NCBI GenBank assembly: GCA_030830415.1
Contig: JAURNB010000021.1
Span: 1-11,795 of the forward strand
Source: Acidimicrobiales bacterium
GTDB lineage: Bacteria; Actinomycetota; Acidimicrobiia; Acidimicrobiales; Ilumatobacteraceae
Direction: 5' to 3'
DNA length: 11,795 bases
This document shows positions 1-6,052 of this stretch, in pieces. A program made the position numbers and the translations under genes. The notes under the pieces are model-generated. The model saw only the letters and a program-made list of their open reading frames with translations. It was not told the origin of the DNA and ran no database searches. Within the stretch, counting starts at the first letter, position 1. Every line of letters begins with the position of its first letter.

Positions 1-605
1 CCCACATAGCCCAAATACAAAATGGGCGGGTGGAAGAGAACCAAAATGTGATTTTGCAGGAGCGGGTTGGGCCCTGGCCCATCGGTGACGCCAGGTGCAC
101 CCACCCCAAAGGGGTTTGCCGGCGCAAAACTCAGCAAGAAAAAGAATGCCAGAACGATAAACATCACGGCCATTGCCCATGCAATGAGTGGATCATTGAG
201 TTTTTTGCGATACCGCCACACCACTGCTGCACATGACAACGCGAGAGCAAGTACCCACAACAAGATGGACCCCTCGAGAGCGCTCCACACTGCAGTGAAG
301 TTGTACAACGCCGGTGTGGAACGTGAACCATGATCTTGCACATACTGCAAAGAAAAGTCGCGCGTGATCATTGCATATTCCATTGCGGTAATGGCTGCAA
401 ACGCGGCAAATAAAACAAGAGCAGCAAACCGCGGAATGAGCCGTGCGGTGCGGGCTTCTTCATGACGCGATGACTCGCGCGCAGTATAAATAGAGGCAAC
501 AGCACCAAAGGCTGACGCAATGACCCCCACTAATAACGCACCGCGACCCAAAGGCCCCGCAAGACCTTGGTTCACCGCTACTTCTACTGCATCGGCAGAG
601 AACAT
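1..605 (-). CDS. ccmF: Cytochrome c heme lyase subunit CcmF (3' end beyond the window)
   Basis: CcmF is the membrane subunit that joins heme delivered by CcmE to the CXXCH cysteines of apocytochrome c on the outer face of the membrane. The first 201 residues are visible and run off the left edge without a stop. I see hydrophobic segments near residues 22-40, 58-78, 112-130 and 142-160. Two family hallmarks are present: WSALEGSILLW (107-117) and the stretch from about 177 to 201 with NPLLQN, HPPILYLGYV. The window ends before the tryptophan-rich WWD heme-handling loop, so that loop cannot be checked. The ATG at 605-603 lies inside the end of ccmE (22-base overlap), and a TGAGG ribosome-binding sequence stands just upstream. 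This start gives a normal CcmF N-terminus. It is the sixth gene of the operon; ccmG and ccmH, if present, would lie further left. The family call is firm. Confidence 0.93.
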   Translation of the reverse strand, partial: MFSADAVEVAVNQGLAGPLGRGALLVGVIASAFGAVASIYTARESSRHEEARTARLIPRFAALVLFAAFAAITAMEYAMITRDFSLQYVQDHGSRSTPALYNFTAVWSALEGSILLWVLALALSCAAVVWRYRKKLNDPLIAWAMAVMFIVLAFFFLLSFAPANPFGVGAPGVTDGPGPNPLLQNHILVLFHPPILYLGYV

Positions 606-1087
606 GCAGCAGCCTCAGCTTTGTCTATGCGTTCTTTGTTTTCCGTGGAGTACGCATTCGAATGTTTCACTTCAATGCGGTCACTGAGAAAAACTCCATT
701 GACCATTCGTCCGTGCGCAACCACTGGAATACATTCCTGGAAAACGCCACCTGGGTCGCCGTCGTATCGCACCTCTAACGTGTCTTCATTGAATGACATC
801 GAAAAAGTAGTCATTCCTGCTGCTTTTTTTAGACTTCCTTCGTCGACTGCGCCCTGTACACGTAGCCGACGAGTTCCCTCGCATCCACTACGCACTCCCA
901 CCTCATCGACATTGCAGTAGTAATCGATGGCGGAAGATAAAAACTTTGTTACAACTACTCCACCGAAAACAAGGATGACGGCGAGCAACAGCGCAGGTTT
1001 CCATCGGCGTTTCCGCGAAGGCACAGATGGTGCCGCGAGCACAGCATCGCGCGGAGAGAGATCGAGTGCATCATCTTCTATCGCCAT
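584..1087 (-). CDS. ccmE: Heme chaperone CcmE
   Basis: CcmE covalently holds heme outside the membrane between CcmC and CcmF. The 167-residue product has a short basic N-terminus, one membrane anchor at about 31-52 and a small beta-barrel domain. The heme-binding motif HxxxY is His142-Ser-Asn-Ala-Tyr146, so this is the histidine type and not the CxxxY variant. YYCNVDEV (56-63) sits where the family has its YY..DEV stretch. The length is ordinary. The exported domain contains four cysteines (58, 69, 119, 162), which is unusual because most CcmE proteins have none. Cys119 lies in the segment where relatives usually read EGQGVV or similar. The ATG overlaps the end of ccmD by ten bases, and the stop lies inside the start region of ccmF, so translation is probably coupled in both directions. 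Confidence 0.94.
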   Translation of the reverse strand: MAIEDDALDLSPRDAVLAAPSVPSRKRRWKPALLLAVILVFGGVVVTKFLSSAIDYYCNVDEVGVRSGCEGTRRLRVQGAVDEGSLKKAAGMTTFSMSFNEDTLEVRYDGDPGGVFQECIPVVAHGRMVNGVFLSDRIEVKHSNAYSTENKERIDKAEAAACSLPMQ

Positions 1088-1212
1088 GGTTTATCACTCT
1101 CGGCAATTGCACTATTGAATTTGCGTGCTTGTCGAAACATGCGCAGAACATACGCACCTACGGCAACAAAGGTAATTGCATAGCCACCCACAATGAAACT
1201 GACGTGATCCAT
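1078..1212 (-). CDS. ccmD: Small heme exporter protein CcmD
   Basis: This is a 44-residue protein. CcmD is a single-pass subunit that associates with CcmC and CcmE and helps release holo-CcmE from the CcmABC complex. The sequence starts MDHVSFIVGGYAITFVAVG, continues into a short hydrophobic helix (about 6-23), then a basic stretch (RMFRQARKF) and a polar tail ending in KPWR. This is the usual CcmD pattern of one N-terminal helix followed by a charged tail. Its ATG shares the final A of the ccmC stop codon (TAATG), with TGAGG about seven bases upstream. Its stop falls ten bases inside ccmE. Size, topology and position between ccmC and ccmE together make the call safe despite the short length. 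Confidence 0.88.
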   Translation of the reverse strand: MDHVSFIVGGYAITFVAVGAYVLRMFRQARKFNSAIAESDKPWR

Positions 1213-1967
1213 TAGTTCGCCTCATTTCGACGTTCTTGCAATGCTGCTTCCAAACCACCGTCATCTATGGCATCGGCCAGCATCAGTACGCGCTGGCGGT
1301 GGAGAACCATCCATGCAAATAGCGAGGTAAATACCGCCACGCCGAATAGGAGGGAAAACAACATGAGGCCATCCATGGTGACATCGCCATTGGGTTGCAG
1401 AACCGAAGCCTCTTGATGCAAAGAACGCCACAACACCACGCTGAAATGCACAAGTGGAATTTCCAATACAGCGAGCAGCGCAACCACCGCACTGCGCTTT
1501 GCGCGTTGCTGATGGCTCCCGCCGAGGTCGCGCACTGCGAGGTAGCCAACATAAGTAACAAATAAGAAAGCCGTGGTGGTGAGCCGTGGGTCCCACTGCC
1601 AATAGGTTCCCCAGGTGATCCGGCCCCACAAGCTGCCGGTCACCAAACAAAGACCCATAAAAATGACACCCACTTCAGCAGATGCCCCGGCAATGCGATC
1701 GAAGGTAAGAGAGTGCTGCTTGCCCCACATATACATTGCCGATGTAATTGCAGTGACAATAAAAGCGAGGTAAGCCACCCAGGCCGTAGGCACATGGATG
1801 TACATAAGACGCACGGTGCTTCCCTGCACAACGTCTTCATCGGTAAAAAAGAGACCAAGCAAAGTGAGCATCACCAAGCCGAGAAGAACAACAATTCCGA
1901 GCCCCCGAGAAGCGCGGGTACCCGTTGGCGTATCTAGTGGTGAGGGGAGGAGGCGAAAACGGTTCAT
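1212..1967 (-). CDS. ccmC: Heme-handling membrane protein CcmC
   Basis: CcmC binds heme at the outer face of the membrane and attaches it to CcmE. With the ATG at 1967 the product is 251 residues, close to the E. coli protein, with six hydrophobic segments. Family marks are the first heme-ligand histidine in YIHVP (His58), the WWD motif WGRITWGTYWQWD (114-126), the second ligand histidine in IPLVHFSVV (His174) and the conserved LHQ (His184). The reading frame stays open to 2102, but residues upstream of 1967 mostly lie in ccmB and look unlike CcmC. A GTG at 2018 that overlaps the ccmB stop as GTGA would add 17 hydrophilic residues and is a real alternative. The stop overlaps the ccmD start. 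The function is secure; the start is uncertain. Confidence 0.93.
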   Translation of the reverse strand: MNRFRLLPSPLDTPTGTRASRGLGIVVLLGLVMLTLLGLFFTDEDVVQGSTVRLMYIHVPTAWVAYLAFIVTAITSAMYMWGKQHSLTFDRIAGASAEVGVIFMGLCLVTGSLWGRITWGTYWQWDPRLTTTAFLFVTYVGYLAVRDLGGSHQQRAKRSAVVALLAVLEIPLVHFSVVLWRSLHQEASVLQPNGDVTMDGLMLFSLLFGVAVFTSLFAWMVLHRQRVLMLADAIDDGGLEAALQERRNEAN

Positions 1968-2014
1968 ATGATTCTTAGGGTTCTCATCTGAAGATAGTTG
2001 CTTTTGGCCATCTC

Positions 2015-2713
2015 TCACTCTTCTGTGAGCACGCCAAAGGCAAGTGTTCCACCAAAACCAAAGAGAGCGCCAAATACTGCGAGTAATGCCACCCACGGCC
2101 ACCCTTCGCCGAGAGTTGCGCCGCTGACCCCAAATGCCGATTCAGTTGCCCGGGTTGCGGCAATGAGAACGGGTGCTACAGCGGGTAACAACAACAGTGG
2201 CAAGAGGGTTTCGCGACCTTTTGCCGCTGCACCCAGGCCACCGTACAACGCACCCATCGTCGCAATTCCGACGTTTGCCAACACACTGACTGTGACGAGA
2301 AGCACTGCGCCGCCCCACGACAACTGCACCTGGTACAGCACCAACGACAACATCACAAGCACACATTCGAACAGAAGTAACTGCACAGCGAGCGCTACCG
2401 ACTTACCCAAAAACACACCAGCCGACGACACACCTGCAACTTTGATTGCATCGAGTGCATTGTCGGCTGACTCAATAGCAAATGTTCGCTGAACGATAAT
2501 TAAGGAAGAGAACAAGACGGCAAGCCATACCAGACCTGGGGCAACTCGTTGCAAGATGCCATCGTTGTCGAGCGCAAAAGCAAAGAGCACCATCACAATT
2601 CCTGCGAATGGCAATACTTGGTTCACCAAAACCTTGCTGCGCCACTCAATACGCAAATCTTTAGTGGCAATTGCACGTGCAACCGACATCGTTGAAATGG
2701 AGTTCTGTGTCAT
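2015..2713 (-). CDS. ccmB: Heme ABC transporter permease CcmB
   Basis: CcmB is the membrane subunit of the CcmAB ABC transporter, whose ATP hydrolysis releases holo-CcmE from CcmC. The 232-residue length is typical. I see six hydrophobic segments, at about 33-48, 60-76, 98-124, 130-155, 165-185 and 205-228. Characteristic stretches include VAPGLVWLAVLFSS (57-70) followed by QRTFAIE and ALDAIKVAGV, and a leucine/proline run near 172-182 (LLPLLLLPAVAPVLIAA). The product ends in a short acidic tail (LTEE). Its start codon overlaps the ccmA stop as ATGA, so the permease is probably translated in step with the ATPase. There is no separate promoter or clear ribosome-binding sequence before it. Confidence 0.92.
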   Translation of the reverse strand: MTQNSISTMSVARAIATKDLRIEWRSKVLVNQVLPFAGIVMVLFAFALDNDGILQRVAPGLVWLAVLFSSLIIVQRTFAIESADNALDAIKVAGVSSAGVFLGKSVALAVQLLLFECVLVMLSLVLYQVQLSWGGAVLLVTVSVLANVGIATMGALYGGLGAAAKGRETLLPLLLLPAVAPVLIAATRATESAFGVSGATLGEGWPWVALLAVFGALFGFGGTLAFGVLTEE

Positions 2714-3369
2714 TGCGCACCGCGTTCCACAATGGCACCGCCAACAACTTCAATACGACGCGTCGCAAGCGCGCCTGCACGCTCTAATTCATGTGATGCA
2801 ACAATGACGGTGGCCCCAGCACTGGCAGCCTCACGCAAGATGTTGTCAATCTCATCTCTGCCTGAAGCATCGAGGCCTGCATGTGGTTCATCGAGTAACC
2901 ATAACGACGCTCGTCGAATGACCAAGATGGCTAATGCAGTGCGCCGGCGCTGACCTGCAGACATTTTCGCAACGGGAGTATTCAAAAGTCGCTCGTGAAG
3001 ACCCATACGTTGCGCCGACAACGCAATTTCTCGCGATGAGGCACCTACAACAGCTCCCCAGAATTTCAAGTTTTCCTGCGCAGTGAGATCGAGATACAAC
3101 CCGTTTGCATGGCCCAGCATTCCTACGTGTGCTTGAGCCTCCTTGCGCTGTGTTGCAAGATTAAAACCCAGTACTGATGCTTCACCTCGCGCCAAAGGCA
3201 CAAGCCCTGCACATAACCGCAACAGAGTTGTTTTACCTGCGCCATTTGCACCGCTAATAAGTACAATTTGACCTTTTTTCACCACGAGTGAAGCTTCAGC
3301 AAGAGCCGGAAATGAGCCAAGAAGCACTACTGCATTGTGCAGTCGTACTGCTTCATCAACGCTGCCCAT
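2710..3369 (-). CDS. ccmA: Heme exporter ATPase CcmA
   Basis: CcmA is the cytoplasmic ATP-binding subunit of the CcmAB complex. The 219-residue product has a complete ABC ATPase core: Walker A GANGAGKT (40-47), the CcmA-like LTAQENLKFW (95-104), signature MSAGQ (136-140), Walker B LWLLDE (156-161), a D-loop with GLD, and the switch histidine His193 in ASHEL. All catalytic elements are intact. It is the first gene of the ccm operon. The ATG at 3369 lies six bases after a TAGCGT -10 box on the same strand, and no Shine-Dalgarno sequence fits between them, so its mRNA may be leaderless. The neighbouring sortase is divergent, 58 bases away. CcmA resembles other small ABC ATPases, but the following ccmB-F settle the assignment. 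Confidence 0.93.
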   Translation of the reverse strand: MGSVDEAVRLHNAVVLLGSFPALAEASLVVKKGQIVLISGANGAGKTTLLRLCAGLVPLARGEASVLGFNLATQRKEAQAHVGMLGHANGLYLDLTAQENLKFWGAVVGASSREIALSAQRMGLHERLLNTPVAKMSAGQRRRTALAILVIRRASLWLLDEPHAGLDASGRDEIDNILREAASAGATVIVASHELERAGALATRRIEVVGGAIVERGAQ

Positions 3370-3375
3370 ACCGAG

Positions 3376-3404
3376 ACGCTACCCATCGCCATGGCAGAGG
3401 GCAA
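3376..3404 (-). promoter_or_regulatory. Predicted ccm operon promoter (leaderless)
   Basis: Reading the minus strand, TTGCCC (3404-3399) is separated by 17 bases from TAGCGT (3381-3376). Six more bases lead to the ccmA ATG. The -10 fits TANNNT and the -35 matches TTGACA at four of six positions. The expected transcription start is at or next to the A of the ATG. This is a sequence-based prediction. Confidence 0.5.
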
Positions 3405-3413
3405 ACGTGCCAC

Positions 3414-3419
3414 TATCGT
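3414..3419 (+). promoter_or_regulatory. Predicted -10 box of the sortase gene
   Basis: TATCGT matches TANNNT and ends eight bases before the chosen ATG at 3428. There is no convincing Shine-Dalgarno sequence before that ATG, so a leaderless transcript is plausible. The -35 side is weak (ATGGCA at 3391-3396). Confidence 0.35.
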
Positions 3420-3427
3420 GATGAACG

Positions 3428-4375
3428 ATGAATCTCAAAACTGCTCGTGTTGTTGGCTTCATCGGCAAGGCCTTCATCACCTCCGGACTCTTGCTTCTCG
3501 GACTCGTTGTGTACCAGTTATGGGGTACCGGTATTGAGACGCGTCGCACCCAAAGTGCGCTGCGTCAGGAATTCAATCGCATCATTGCTACAACACAACC
3601 AGCGACAGCAACAACCGCTCCAGCCGGCACTTCAGCGTTCCTTCCAGTGACCGATGCTCTAGCACTCATTGAAATTCCCAGCATCAATATTTCTAAAATC
3701 ATTGTTGAAGGCATCACGCCCAAAGATCTGCGGCGCGGGCCGGGCCACTTCCCCAAAACCCCCCTGCCAGGGGAACTAGGTAACAGCGCAATTGCTGGGC
3801 ATCGCACTTCTTACGATGCCCCTTTCGGAAACCTCAACACGGTTTCACTCGACGATTCCATCATCATCACTACTCCCAAAGGAAAATTTGAATACATCGT
3901 GAAGGAGGTGTCCATCATTGCGCCCGACGAGACCTCAGTTCTCAAAAATACTCCTCGGGTGGCGACCCTCACGCTCGTTACTTGCCATCCACGCTTTAGC
4001 ACCAGCCAACGCCTTGTAGTACGTGCTGAACTTTCGTCTACCTCTCCTCCGCCCGTTGCAACAAGTACCACAACGCCCACAACTACTCCTCAAGTAGTAG
4101 ATGCCGTGACCCCCGAAGTACTTCCTGAAGCCGACATCGACGATCTCGGCGGATGGTTTTCTGACTCGGGTGCAATATTTCCCACACTGATGTGTGGAGC
4201 CTTGCTGATTGCAATGGCTATGTTCAGAAAATTCCTGCACAACCGCATCTCACGCCGCATGACCTCACGGATAGCAGCAAATTTCACTTCGTACGCCATT
4301 CTCAGCGTCCCATTTTTTGTGACGCTTTACTATTTCTATCGATATTTCAACTTGCTATTGCCCGCAGGGGCCTAG
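3428..4375 (+). CDS. Sortase, class E-like, with a C-terminal two-helix membrane extension
   Basis: Sortases are membrane-anchored cysteine transpeptidases that cleave a C-terminal sorting signal and attach the protein to the cell wall or another acceptor. The 315-residue product has an N-terminal membrane segment (about 10-32), a polar Thr/Ala/Pro-rich linker and a sortase domain (about 75-203). The catalytic triad is visible: His125 in AIAGHRTSYDAPFG, Cys186 in TLVTCHP and Arg195 in SQRLVVRAEL. AGHRT and TCHP resemble the class E sortases common in Actinobacteria. After the domain come a Ser/Thr/Pro-rich stretch (203-225) and two further hydrophobic segments (about 250-267 and 287-308). The loop between them is rich in Lys and Arg, consistent with that loop being cytoplasmic. 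Class E enzymes usually have only the N-terminal anchor, so this topology is unusual. No protein in the window carries an obvious sorting signal, so the substrate is unknown. Confidence 0.88.
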   Translation: MNLKTARVVGFIGKAFITSGLLLLGLVVYQLWGTGIETRRTQSALRQEFNRIIATTQPATATTAPAGTSAFLPVTDALALIEIPSINISKIIVEGITPKDLRRGPGHFPKTPLPGELGNSAIAGHRTSYDAPFGNLNTVSLDDSIIITTPKGKFEYIVKEVSIIAPDETSVLKNTPRVATLTLVTCHPRFSTSQRLVVRAELSSTSPPPVATSTTTPTTTPQVVDAVTPEVLPEADIDDLGGWFSDSGAIFPTLMCGALLIAMAMFRKFLHNRISRRMTSRIAANFTSYAILSVPFFVTLYYFYRYFNLLLPAGA

Positions 4376-4382
4376 AGCTCTT

Positions 4383-5153
4383 TTAGTTTCCGGTAAATCG
4401 CGCTTTACGTTTCTCCAGAAATGCGGTGCGCCCTTCGTGTGCATCGGCACTCGCCCAGGCTTTTGTGCGTAACGCCTCAAATGCTGCGTCGTCTACTAAT
4501 TTTTCTGCGACCGCTTCTAAACCACGCTTGTGTGCAGCAATAGTGATGGGCGCCAAGGTGGCAAGATAGCGAGCCCATTCCATCGCATCAGCGAGTGTTC
4601 CTAGTTTGTGCACTGCCCCCTGCACATGAAGTTGTTCTCCGCTGTACGTGCTTGTGCCCAACAGCATGTTGCGTGCAATAGCTCCGCCACATTCTCGCGC
4701 CACACGCTCAATGGTCCACTGATCGACAGCTAGCCCCAGTTTTGCTGCGGGGATACCGAAAACACTTGCTGATGTCGCAACACGTAAATCACAAGCAACT
4801 GCCAGTTGTGTTCCTGCACCTAACGCATGCCCGTGCACTGCAGCCAAAGTGATACATGGCAGCGAAGTGAACCCGCGCAAGGCTGTAGACAGTGCGCTAC
4901 CAAACTCGTCGTCTTCAACGCCAGTGAGGTCGGCACCAGCACAAAAACCTTCGCCTTCACCAGTGAGTACTAGTACTCGAGCCCTACCTCGCGCCTCTTC
5001 TTGAAATTGCTGCAAGAGCATCAACGTGGCGTGATTCACCGCATTACGCCGCTGTGGACGGCAAATAGTGACTAATGCGACGTCATCTTGCCACTCCAGA
5101 GTGGCAGGAATGCCGTCTTTCTGAGTACCTTTTGTATTGCTCGCCTCTACCAT
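4383..5153 (-). CDS. Crotonase-superfamily protein, EchA6-like, lacking both catalytic glutamates
   Basis: The 256-residue product has the enoyl-CoA hydratase/isomerase fold. Marks are RPQRRNAVN near residue 33, the first oxyanion-hole segment FCAGADLTG (70-78), the second HGHALGAGTQLA (107-118), and a typical end with AFLEKRKARFTG. The two acid/base glutamates of classical hydratases (Glu144 and Glu164 of rat mitochondrial hydratase) align with Gln116 and Ala136. Segments IPAAKLGLAVDQWTIERV and ARNMLLG resemble mycobacterial EchA6, which binds acyl-CoA without hydratase activity. My inference is an acyl-CoA-binding protein or an enzyme with a changed reaction. The frame is open to 5399, but residues before the ATG at 5153 are low-complexity antisense of the neighbouring gene, so 5153 is the start. 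TAAGGT seven bases upstream suggests a leaderless transcript. It converges on the sortase across seven bases. Confidence 0.87.
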   Translation of the reverse strand: MVEASNTKGTQKDGIPATLEWQDDVALVTICRPQRRNAVNHATLMLLQQFQEEARGRARVLVLTGEGEGFCAGADLTGVEDDEFGSALSTALRGFTSLPCITLAAVHGHALGAGTQLAVACDLRVATSASVFGIPAAKLGLAVDQWTIERVARECGGAIARNMLLGTSTYSGEQLHVQGAVHKLGTLADAMEWARYLATLAPITIAAHKRGLEAVAEKLVDDAAFEALRTKAWASADAHEGRTAFLEKRKARFTGN

Positions 5154-5160
5154 CTGTGAA

Positions 5161-5166
5161 ACCTTA
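5161..5166 (-). promoter_or_regulatory. Predicted -10 box of the EchA6-like gene
   Basis: On the minus strand TAAGGT matches TANNNT and stands seven bases before the ATG at 5153. It touches the start codon of the divergent membrane-protein gene at 5166. No matching -35 is evident. Confidence 0.4.
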
Positions 5167-5444
5167 TGGCTTTTCCTCCACCAACATCTGCATCGCACGA
5201 CCCCGTCCGTGTTCGTCGTCGCCAATTTGCCAAGTACACACTGCTTGCTAACCGCATTGGCTATTTGTTGTACGCAGTGTCCATGACAGTTTTCATATTG
5301 GCTTTTGCCCTCAAATTCACACCAACGATGGTCACCATCATTACGGTATGTCTTGTGATTGGATCCATTTTGTTGGCACCCTCCATAGTTCTTGGGCATG
5401 CCATTAAGGCAGCCGAACGAGAAGATCGTGAGAATGGCCTATGA
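5166..5444 (+). CDS. Small two-pass membrane protein, function unknown
   Basis: I do not recognise a named family. The 92-residue product has a polar basic N-terminus (RVRRRQF near 15-21), two hydrophobic helices (about 28-50 and 54-78) separated by a short KFTPT turn, and a charged C-terminus rich in Glu and Arg. The positive N-terminus suggests a hairpin with both ends in the cytoplasm. Its stop overlaps the ATG of the following TetR gene (ATGA), which makes co-expression with the regulator likely and supports it being a real gene. It starts only 12 bases from the divergent crotonase gene. A TACCAT sequence ends 12 bases before its ATG and could be its -10 box, leaving a leader of about five bases. 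A link between this protein and the TetR ligand is possible but unproven. Confidence 0.75.
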   Translation: MAFPPPTSASHDPVRVRRRQFAKYTLLANRIGYLLYAVSMTVFILAFALKFTPTMVTIITVCLVIGSILLAPSIVLGHAIKAAEREDRENGL

Positions 5445-6043
5445 GCATGACCACACCAGCACGGCTCACTGCTGCTGAGCGACGCGAGCAACTTCTCCAA
5501 GTAGCCCTCACTGTTTTTGCACAGCGCGGTTATCACACAACGTCAATGAACGACATCGCCGATGCTGCTGGAGTCACCAAGCCAGTTTTGTATCAGCACT
5601 TCGACTCCAAGCGTGCGCTCTACATCGCCGTACTCGATGCGGTGGGAAGCAACATGATCCACGCCATCACGTCCGCAACAAAAAGCGTTCCTACCGGCAA
5701 AGCCCAAACCGCTGCAGGAATGGTCGCCTACTTTGAATGGCTGTCAAGCGATCCCAATGCATTCACATTGCTATTCGGTGGTGGCACACGCCGCGATGAA
5801 GAGTTCGCAATCGTTGCCCGCAACGTAGAGAAGGCAGTTGCCGAACTCATCGCTCCTCTCATTGAAGCTGGCGTCGATGCCGACTACCAGCGCATGGTTG
5901 CACATGCACTCATCGGCATGAGCGAAGGTGTTGCACGTCACCTCATTCAACGCCATGAGCCCTTCGATGCCCACATCGTTGGCGAGCAACTTGCTTCACT
6001 GGCATGGGCCGGGCTGAGGGCAGTTGGGCGCAAGCCCGAGTAG
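5441..6043 (+). CDS. TetR/AcrR-family transcriptional regulator
   Basis: TetR-family proteins are dimeric repressors released from DNA by small ligands. The 200-residue product has the standard N-terminal DNA-binding domain: RREQLLQVALTVFAQRGY (14-31), then the helix-turn-helix around 33-56 with the conserved TSMNDIADAAGVTKPVLYQHF pattern. The remaining ~140 residues form the all-helical ligand-binding and dimerisation domain, which diverges too much to suggest a ligand. The first ATG overlaps the stop of the small membrane protein; a second in-frame ATG at 5447 is an alternative start. The metalloregulator follows nine bases after its stop. Its targets are not visible; autoregulation or control of the divergent crotonase gene would be usual arrangements. 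Confidence 0.9.
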   Translation: MSMTTPARLTAAERREQLLQVALTVFAQRGYHTTSMNDIADAAGVTKPVLYQHFDSKRALYIAVLDAVGSNMIHAITSATKSVPTGKAQTAAGMVAYFEWLSSDPNAFTLLFGGGTRRDEEFAIVARNVEKAVAELIAPLIEAGVDADYQRMVAHALIGMSEGVARHLIQRHEPFDAHIVGEQLASLAWAGLRAVGRKPE

Positions 6044-6046
6044 GCT
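6041..6046 (+). promoter_or_regulatory. Predicted -10 box of the DtxR-family gene
   Basis: TAGGCT matches TANNNT, begins in the stop codon of the TetR gene and ends six bases before the ATG at 6053. It suggests the regulator-lipoprotein pair has its own leaderless promoter besides read-through from upstream. No convincing -35 is seen. Confidence 0.4.
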
Positions 6047-6052
6047 CGTCTT

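Noticed and set aside
1968..2102. Upstream extension of ccmC to an ATG at 2102
   Set aside because: The added residues come mainly from ccmB read in another frame, are Trp/Arg-rich and unlike CcmC N-termini.
3811..4080. Minus-strand open frame inside the sortase gene
   Set aside because: It lies opposite the catalytic His and Cys region, which clearly codes on the plus strand.
4374..4381. AGAGCTCT palindrome followed by TTT between the sortase and the crotonase gene
   Set aside because: It has no loop and too little GC to form a terminator hairpin; short palindromes of this size occur by chance.
5154..5399. Upstream extension of the crotonase gene to an ATG at 5399
   Set aside because: It would run antisense through the small membrane-protein gene and adds Cys/Lys/Asn-rich sequence foreign to the family.
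6024..6039. Six-pair stem with a GCAA tetraloop at the end of the TetR gene, just before the DtxR-family gene
   Set aside because: It lies in coding sequence and has no T-run after it, so it is not a convincing terminator; its stem may be incidental to codon choice.
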